Shown here one piece after another: positions 57,523 to 64,000 of a stretch of DNA of 64,000 nt. The stretch's first letter is position 1; every line of letters starts with the position of its first letter. The stretch spans positions 7,874,001 through 7,938,000 of the forward strand of contig NZ_JAGGMR010000001.1 of NCBI RefSeq assembly GCF_017875645.1, read 5' to 3'. The notes below the pieces were generated by a model. That model ran no database searches. It was given only the letters and a program-made list of their open reading frames with translations, and was not told where the DNA came from. Made by a program: the position numbers and the translations under genes. The stretch comes from Nocardia goodfellowii. Lineage in GTDB: Bacteria; Actinomycetota; Actinomycetes; Mycobacteriales; Mycobacteriaceae.

Positions 57523-60093
57523 TCAGGCGCTGGGGGCGGCGACCAATCCCAGCTCGGCGTCGGAGGCGAGCAGATCGTGGTGCGGCAGCACCCGGACGGT
57601 GTAGCCGACGGCGCCGGACAGCGGGACCGGGGTATCGACCGCGAACAGTTCTACACCCGAGTCGGTCCCGGTGTGCGTCATCGGGATGGTGGTCACGTCG
57701 GAGAGATCGTCGGTCGGCGAGACCCGGCCGAACACTGCCTGAACCACCACATCCGAGACCCGCAGCCCGCCGAGATCGACGCGGGCCGTCAGCGACAGAT
57801 GCGCGCCGATGACCGGAGTGTCCGGCAGACCCGTGCTGTCGACCTGGACCACTCGCAACTTCGGCCACGCCGACTCGATGCGCTGACGGTATTCCGAAAC
57901 CGTTCGGGCACCGGCGAACTCGTCCGCCACAACGCTCCGGCAGGCGGCGGCCGCCGGGGCGTAATACCGCACCGCGTAATCGCGAACCATGCGCGAGGCG
58001 AGCACCTGCGGGCCCAGCGTCTGCAGGGTGTGCCGCACCATTTCCACCCAGCGCACCGGCATACCCTCGGCATCGCGCTGGTAGAAGCGCGGCGCGACGG
58101 TGCGCTCGAACAGGTCGTAGAGCGCGGCGGCTTCCAGATCGTCGCGGCGGTGCTCGTCGGTGACGCCGTCGGCGGTCGGTATGGCCCAGCCGTTCTCGCC
58201 GTCGAACATCTCATCCCACCAGCCGTCCCGGATGGACAGGTTCAGCCCGCCGTTCAACGCCGACTTCATGCCCGAGGTACCGCACGCTTCCAGCGGGCGC
58301 AGCGGATTGTTCAGCCAGACATCGCAGCCCCAGTACAGGTACCGGGCCATCGACATGTCGTAGTCGGGCAGGAAGACGATGCGGTGCCGCACCTCCGGGT
58401 CGTCGGCGAACCGGACCACCTGCTGGATCAGCGATTTGCCGCCGTCGTCGGCGGGATGACTCTTGCCCGCCACCACCAGTTGCATCGGGCGGTCGGGGTC
58501 GAGCAGCAGCGCGCGCAGCCGTTCCGGGTCGCGCAGCATCAGGGTGAGCCGCTTGTAGGTCGGCACCCGGCGCGCGAACCCGACGGTCAGCACGTTTGGA
58601 TCGAAAACACTGTCCACCCAGCCGAGTTCGGCTTCGGCGGCCCCGCGCTGCACCCAGGACGCGCGGACCCGGCGGCGCACCTCCGCGACGAGCAGGGCGC
58701 GCAGATTGTTGCGGGTGGACCACAGTTCCCGGAGGTCGACCTCGCGCAGCCGTTCCCAGCCGCGCGCCTCCTCCACCAGTTCCTTGCCGATGTGCTCGCG
58801 CGCCTTGTCCAGCCACTCCCGCGCCGCCCAGGTGGGTGCGTGCACGCCGTTGGTGACCGAGCCGATCGGCACCTCGGCCGCGTCGAAGCCCGGCCACAGT
58901 GCCGCGAACATCTCCCGGCTGACCTCACCGTGCAGTTGGGAAACGCCGTTGGCGCGCTGAGCCAGTCGCAGACCCATGTGCGCCATATTGAAGACCGACG
59001 GGTCGTTCTCGCGCCCCAGCGTCAGGATTCGATCGACGAAAAGTCCTGGCAGCAGGGCGGATTCAGCTTCACCGTGCGCGCCGCCGAAATAGCGGCGCAC
59101 CAGCGGCATCGGGAACCGGTCGATGCCGGCGGGCACGGGGGTGTGTGTGGTGAACACCGTCCCGGCCCGGACGGTAGCCAGCGCGGTATCGAAATCCAGT
59201 CCGCCAGAGACATATTCGCGAATGCGCTCGACGCCAAGGAAGCCGGCGTGGCCTTCGTTCATATGAAACACGTCGGGATCGGGCAGCCCTTCGGCACGGG
59301 TGTAGGCCCGCACCGCCCGCACGCCGCCGATACCGGCCAGGATCTCCTGCTTGATTCGATGATCCTGATCACCGCCGTAGAGGCGGTCGGTGACGGCGCG
59401 CAACTCCGGATCGTTCTCCGCGATATCGGAGTCCAGCAGTAGCAACGGGATTCGGCCGACCTGCGCGATCCACACCCGCGCCCGCAGCACCCGCTGATCC
59501 GGCATCGCCACGTGGATCAGCACCGGCGAGCCCTCGGCCGTCAGCAGTCGCAGCGGCAGGCCCTGCGGATCCAGCGCCGGATAGTGCTCGATCTGCCAGC
59601 CGTCCGCCGACAGGGACTGCCGGAAATAGCCGGAGCGATAGAGCAATCCGACGCCGATCAGCGGCAATCCCAAATCGGAGGCGGCCTTGAGATGGTCGCC
59701 CGCGAGGATGCCGAGACCGCCGGAGTAGTTCGGCAGTACCTCGGTGACGCCGAACTCCATGGAGAAGTAGGCGATGCCGTTGATCTGTTCGGCCAGCTGG
59801 CTTTGGAACCACAGCGGCTTGGTCAGATATTCGCGCAGATCCGCGGCCGCCGCGTCCACCCGGGCCGTGTACTCCGCGTCGCCGGCGAGTTCGTCCAGCC
59901 GCGCCGCGGGCACCTCGCCGAGCATCCGCACCGGATCGTGCGCGACCTCGCGCCACAGTGCCGGGTCCAGCGTCTCGAACAGATCCTGCGTGGGCCAATG
60001 CCACGACCAGCGCAAATTGGTGGACAACTCGGCCAGGGCCGCGAGCCGCTCCGGCAGATGGGCCCGGACAGTGAATCTGCGCAGCGCTTTCAC
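57523..60093 (-). CDS. glgP: Alpha-glucan (maltodextrin/glycogen) phosphorylase
   Basis: 856 residues, similar in length to M. tuberculosis GlgP (Rv1328). The N-terminal DUF3417 region (LRRFTVRAHLPERLAALAELSTNLRWSWHW) is typical of the actinobacterial subfamily. IAYFSMEFGVTEVLPNYSGGLGILAGDHLKAASDLG and the PLP-binding PLEACGTSGMKSALNGGLNLSIRDGWWDE are clear. It releases glucose-1-phosphate from alpha-1,4-glucans. In mycobacteria it faces glgE, and here four genes lie between the pair. Confidence 0.94.
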   Translation of the reverse strand: MKALRRFTVRAHLPERLAALAELSTNLRWSWHWPTQDLFETLDPALWREVAHDPVRMLGEVPAARLDELAGDAEYTARVDAAAADLREYLTKPLWFQSQLAEQINGIAYFSMEFGVTEVLPNYSGGLGILAGDHLKAASDLGLPLIGVGLLYRSGYFRQSLSADGWQIEHYPALDPQGLPLRLLTAEGSPVLIHVAMPDQRVLRARVWIAQVGRIPLLLLDSDIAENDPELRAVTDRLYGGDQDHRIKQEILAGIGGVRAVRAYTRAEGLPDPDVFHMNEGHAGFLGVERIREYVSGGLDFDTALATVRAGTVFTTHTPVPAGIDRFPMPLVRRYFGGAHGEAESALLPGLFVDRILTLGRENDPSVFNMAHMGLRLAQRANGVSQLHGEVSREMFAALWPGFDAAEVPIGSVTNGVHAPTWAAREWLDKAREHIGKELVEEARGWERLREVDLRELWSTRNNLRALLVAEVRRRVRASWVQRGAAEAELGWVDSVFDPNVLTVGFARRVPTYKRLTLMLRDPERLRALLLDPDRPMQLVVAGKSHPADDGGKSLIQQVVRFADDPEVRHRIVFLPDYDMSMARYLYWGCDVWLNNPLRPLEACGTSGMKSALNGGLNLSIRDGWWDEMFDGENGWAIPTADGVTDEHRRDDLEAAALYDLFERTVAPRFYQRDAEGMPVRWVEMVRHTLQTLGPQVLASRMVRDYAVRYYAPAAAACRSVVADEFAGARTVSEYRQRIESAWPKLRVVQVDSTGLPDTPVIGAHLSLTARVDLGGLRVSDVVVQAVFGRVSPTDDLSDVTTIPMTHTGTDSGVELFAVDTPVPLSGAVGYTVRVLPHHDLLASDAELGLVAAPSA

Positions 60094-60149
60094 CCCGCGA
60101 ACCCTACCGAATCCCCCAGGTCAGTGCAGACGCCGCGGCCGCGCGCCGC

Positions 60150-60602
60150 TCACTGCGCCGGCTTCTCGGCCAGTTCGGCGGCATACTCGGGACTGAACTG
60201 GCCGGCGAACTCCGCCGACGGGGCGATCTCCATGATCACGTCGAGGAGCACGCCGCTGGGGTCGGCGACGATGAAGTGCCGCTGGCCGAAGTCCTCCGAG
60301 CGGATTTCCAGTTCGGCCGGTATCCCGCCGCGGACGACCATCCGCTCCCACTCCGCGTCCACGTCGTCGACCTCGAAGTTGAGCAGCAGGCCTTGCACCG
60401 GCTTGCGGTACGCGGCCGGGACCGTCGGGTGGGTGTAGTCGAGCAGCGCCAGCTCATAGGACTTTTCGCCGCGCTGCCGTCGCAGGCTGACATACCAGTC
60501 GGCCTCGAAGGTGATCTCGAAGCCGAGCCACCGGGTGTAGAAGTCGCGGGTGGCGGCGATCTTGCCGGTGCCCAGGACGGGGTAGAAGCTGTTGAGTTCC
60601 AT
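60150..60602 (-). CDS. VOC-family (glyoxalase/bleomycin-resistance) protein
   Basis: 150 residues from ATG 60602 (AAAGG Shine-Dalgarno). The VOC fold pattern is [36 protein letters not shown], then [20 protein letters not shown] and [22 protein letters not shown]. Metal ligands are not obvious at every position (an F-x-V-D pattern replaces one usual His), so it may be a binding protein rather than a lyase. It is divergent from a TetR gene, 78 bp apart, with paired operators between. Confidence 0.87.
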   Translation of the reverse strand: MELNSFYPVLGTGKIAATRDFYTRWLGFEITFEADWYVSLRRQRGEKSYELALLDYTHPTVPAAYRKPVQGLLLNFEVDDVDAEWERMVVRGGIPAELEIRSEDFGQRHFIVADPSGVLLDVIMEIAPSAEFAGQFSPEYAAELAEKPAQ

Positions 60603-60615
60603 GCTCGGACCTTTC

Positions 60616-60664
60616 ACGTACCGTTGGTATGTGAGTCAAGCTAGGTCACATACCAGCGGTATGT
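60616..60664. promoter_or_regulatory. Paired TetR operators between the VOC and TetR genes
   Basis: Two copies of an inverted repeat ACrTACC-N3-GGTATGT: 60616-60632 (ACGTACC-GTT-GGTATGT, one mismatch) and 60648-60664 (ACATACC-AGC-GGTATGT, perfect). They are offset by 32 bp, about three helical turns, so both face the same side of the DNA. In addition TGGTATGTGA (60625-60634) and TCACATACCA (60646-60655) form a larger inverted repeat. This is a strong cooperative-operator candidate controlling both genes. Confidence 0.75.
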
Positions 60665-60680
60665 CAACAGGAGGATTCGG

Positions 60681-61265
60681 ATGGCGAGCACCCTGCGCAC
60701 CCAGCAGCGCGCGGAGACCAGGCGCGCGCTGCTAGAGCAGAGCCGCCGCCTCTTCGCGGCGAAAGGCTTTGCCGCGGTGGGCCTCTCGGAGATCGTCAGC
60801 GCCGCCGGCGTGACCAAAGGCGCGCTGTACCACAATTTCGCGAGCAAGACGGAGGTCTTCCGCGCCGTCCTCGAACAGGTGCAGCACGAAGTCGGCGAAC
60901 GGGTCGCCGCGGCCGCCGACGCCGAATCCGACCCCTGGCGGCAACTCCGCACCGGGTGCGAGACTTTCCTGACCGTCTGCCGTGATCCCGAGATCCAGCG
61001 CATCATGTTGATCGACGGCCCCGCCGTCCTCGGCTGGCACGAATGGCGCGCCATGGACGAAGCCTCCTCCGCCCGCCACCTCGGCGACGCGCTGCGCTCC
61101 CTCGTGGCGGCGAAAGTGCTTGCGCCCCAACCGATCGAACCACTCACCCATCTGCTCTCCGGAGCCATGAACGAAGCCGCCCTCTGGCTGGCGGCCACCG
61201 ACGAACCACAAGCCCTGACCGACACCATCGCCTCGCTGCATCGGCTGCTCGAGGGCCTGCGGTGA
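60681..61265 (+). CDS. TetR-family transcriptional regulator
   Basis: 194 residues from ATG 60681 with CAGGAGGA Shine-Dalgarno. The helix-turn-helix domain is RALLEQSRRLFAAKGFAAVGLSEIVSAAGVTKGALYHNFASKTEVF. The C-terminal part matches TetR proteins of the AcrR-like kind (RRLFAAKGFxxVG). Its operators lie directly upstream and its target is probably the VOC gene and itself. Confidence 0.92.
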   Translation: MASTLRTQQRAETRRALLEQSRRLFAAKGFAAVGLSEIVSAAGVTKGALYHNFASKTEVFRAVLEQVQHEVGERVAAAADAESDPWRQLRTGCETFLTVCRDPEIQRIMLIDGPAVLGWHEWRAMDEASSARHLGDALRSLVAAKVLAPQPIEPLTHLLSGAMNEAALWLAATDEPQALTDTIASLHRLLEGLR

Positions 61266-61316
61266 GCGATCGAAAACGAGTCGCCGATGCCTCGCCGGCT
61301 CGATTACCGTGCCAGC

Positions 61317-61784
61317 GTGCATCCCACCGTTGAACGTGTAGCCGCCGTCCTTCGCGAGCACGGCGTGACCGGCCGGATCATCGAACTCACCGAACCGGCT
61401 CGCACCGCCGCCGACGCCGCCGCGCTGGTCGGCTGCGAGGTCGGCGCGATCTGCAACAGCTTGATCTTCGCCGCCGACGACGCCCCGGTCCTGGTCCTCA
61501 CCAGCGGAGCGCACCGGGTGGACACCGCCGAGGTCGCCGCGCTCCTCGGTGCGGCGAGGGTCGAGCGCGCCACCCCGGACCTGGTGCGAGCGGCCACCGG
61601 ACAGGTCATCGGCGGCGTGGCCCCGGTCGGTCACCCGGCACCCCTGCGCACCCTCGTCGACACCTGGCTCGACAAGTACGACGTCGTATGGGCGGCCGGC
61701 GGGCACGCCCATACCGTCTTCCCCACCTCCTACGCCGAACTCCTGCGCATCACCGGCGGCACACCGGCCGATATCGGCGCATAA
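61317..61784 (+). CDS. YbaK/EbsC-family aminoacyl-tRNA deacylase-like protein
   Basis: 155 residues from GTG 61317 (VHPTVERVAAVLREHGVTGRI); ATG 61287, ten codons upstream, is an alternative with no better ribosome-binding site. Conserved stretches are AAALVGCEVGAICNSLIF, VLVLTSGAHRVDTAEVAALLGA and VAPVGHPAPLRTLVDTWLDKYDVVWAAGGHAHTVFPTSYAELLRI. These match YbaK-like editing domains, which hydrolyse mischarged aminoacyl-tRNA. It has the Lys-poor architecture of the free-standing actinobacterial branch, so activity is inferred. Confidence 0.86.
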   Translation: MHPTVERVAAVLREHGVTGRIIELTEPARTAADAAALVGCEVGAICNSLIFAADDAPVLVLTSGAHRVDTAEVAALLGAARVERATPDLVRAATGQVIGGVAPVGHPAPLRTLVDTWLDKYDVVWAAGGHAHTVFPTSYAELLRITGGTPADIGA

Positions 61785-61824
61785 CCCACTCGCGCGCGCC
61801 TTTCGGGCGTGACAGCATCGGTTG

Positions 61825-62466
61825 ATGCCGCACTGGGTCGATATCCTTCCCCAATTTCTGCTGGCCTGCCTCGTGCTCGCGGTGCTGCCGGGCCCGGCGA
61901 CGGCCTTGTTCCTGCAGCGCGCCGTGCGGGACGGCCGTACGGCCGGATTGGCCGCGGTGGCAGGCAATGAGATCGGTGTCTTCGCCTGGACCCTCGCGGG
62001 CGGCGCCGGACTGTCGGTGCTGCTGGTCGCCAATCGTCTCCTGAACACCGCGGTACACATCGTGGGCGCGCTGGTGCTGATCTGGCTCGGCGTGCAGGCG
62101 TGGCGCGGCGCGAAGGGCGACAGCGAGTTCGGCTCGACGGTGACGACCATGCTGCCTGCCGGACGCACCCCGGCCGCCGCTTTCCGCGCCTCGCTGATCT
62201 CGATCGCGGCGAATCCGAAAGCCGCCGTGTTCGGTTTGACGATCCTGCCGCAGTTCCTGCCGACCACCGGTCCGGTCCTCCCGACGGTGCTGATCCTGGC
62301 GGTGATTCAGCTGGTCATCGACACCGCCTGGTGTGTCGCGATCGTGCTGGCCGCGGACCGGGCGGGCGAATGGTTACGGCGTGCCGGGATCCGGCAGCGG
62401 GTGGAGCGCGCGCTGGGGGCGATCTTGGTCGCCCTCGGCTTCGGTCTGGCCGCGGACGCACGCTGA
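61825..62466 (+). CDS. LysE/RhtB-family amino-acid exporter
   Basis: 213 residues from ATG 61825. Six membrane segments with the family pattern [41 protein letters not shown] and [25 protein letters not shown] (NPK motif). It exports amino acids or homoserine-lactone-like compounds. It lies 40 bp downstream of the YbaK-like gene and may share its transcript. It closes 28 bp before glgE. Confidence 0.9.
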   Translation: MPHWVDILPQFLLACLVLAVLPGPATALFLQRAVRDGRTAGLAAVAGNEIGVFAWTLAGGAGLSVLLVANRLLNTAVHIVGALVLIWLGVQAWRGAKGDSEFGSTVTTMLPAGRTPAAAFRASLISIAANPKAAVFGLTILPQFLPTTGPVLPTVLILAVIQLVIDTAWCVAIVLAADRAGEWLRRAGIRQRVERALGAILVALGFGLAADAR

Positions 62467-62494
62467 CCCCACCGCACCCGGTAGGTTGGTCGTC

Positions 62495-64000
<1,506 letters not shown>

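Overview
The window is a GC-rich actinobacterial chromosome segment, most likely from Nocardia or a close mycolic-acid-containing relative (Mycobacteriales). Three things point there. A YrbE-type permease opens the window. Gene order from about 36.5 to 64 kb follows the Mycobacterium tuberculosis Rv1327c-Rv1343c neighbourhood: lprD-like, DUF3817, rdgB, rph, Rv1339-like, rhomboid, cysM, cysO, mec, P1 peptidase, DUF2017, clpS, pncB, dinG, glgP, glgE. A large NRPS locus is also typical of Nocardia. No tRNA, rRNA, CRISPR array, IS element or phage gene was seen.

Layout. 0-11.7 kb is a mixed accessory region. It holds the YrbE permease, a lipoprotein, a LysR/TDT exporter pair, an ECF-like sigma factor, a haloalkane dehalogenase, a lipoprotein HNH nuclease with a small downstream ORF, an ACT protein, an XRE-controlled oxidoreductase/SnoaL pair and a LysR/DJ-1 pair. 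11.7-32.6 kb is a specialised-metabolite locus, all on the minus strand. It contains a 4448-residue trimodular NRPS (C-A-T-E-C-A-T-C-A-T-E-TE) translationally coupled to a DrrABC-type ABC exporter. Upstream lie a free-standing truncated adenylation-domain protein, an FAD monooxygenase, a PadR regulator and a DHA2 efflux pump fused to a winged helix. The pump's TetR partner follows at 32.6 kb. 33-36.4 kb carries a group 2 sigma factor of SigB type with a small upstream ORF, and a TetR/short-chain dehydrogenase pair.

36.5-50 kb is conserved core: nucleotide-pool and RNA processing (rdgB, rph), the CysM-CysO-Mec cysteine pathway (O-phosphoserine sulfhydrylase, sulfur carrier protein, JAMM peptidase), N-end-rule adaptor clpS, NAD salvage (pncB, pncA) and dinG. 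murI, which in M. tuberculosis sits between the rhomboid gene and the Rv1339-like gene, is missing from its usual place. The core is interrupted by unusual minisatellite-rich gaps at 42.1-43.1, 44.2-44.7, 51.6-52.1 and 52.8-54.9 kb. The last contains three decayed copies of the 3' end of the adjacent ridA gene separated by short tandem repeats, plus other gene scraps. 55-64 kb carries DoxX, a purine permease, and the glgP/glgE divergent pair of alpha-glucan metabolism, split by a VOC/TetR pair, a YbaK-type deacylase and a LysE exporter.

Many divergent regulator/target pairs have readable operator palindromes, which are listed individually. The main candidates for something undescribed are the NRPS with its truncated A-domain companion, and the ridA 3'-end relic array with its minisatellites.
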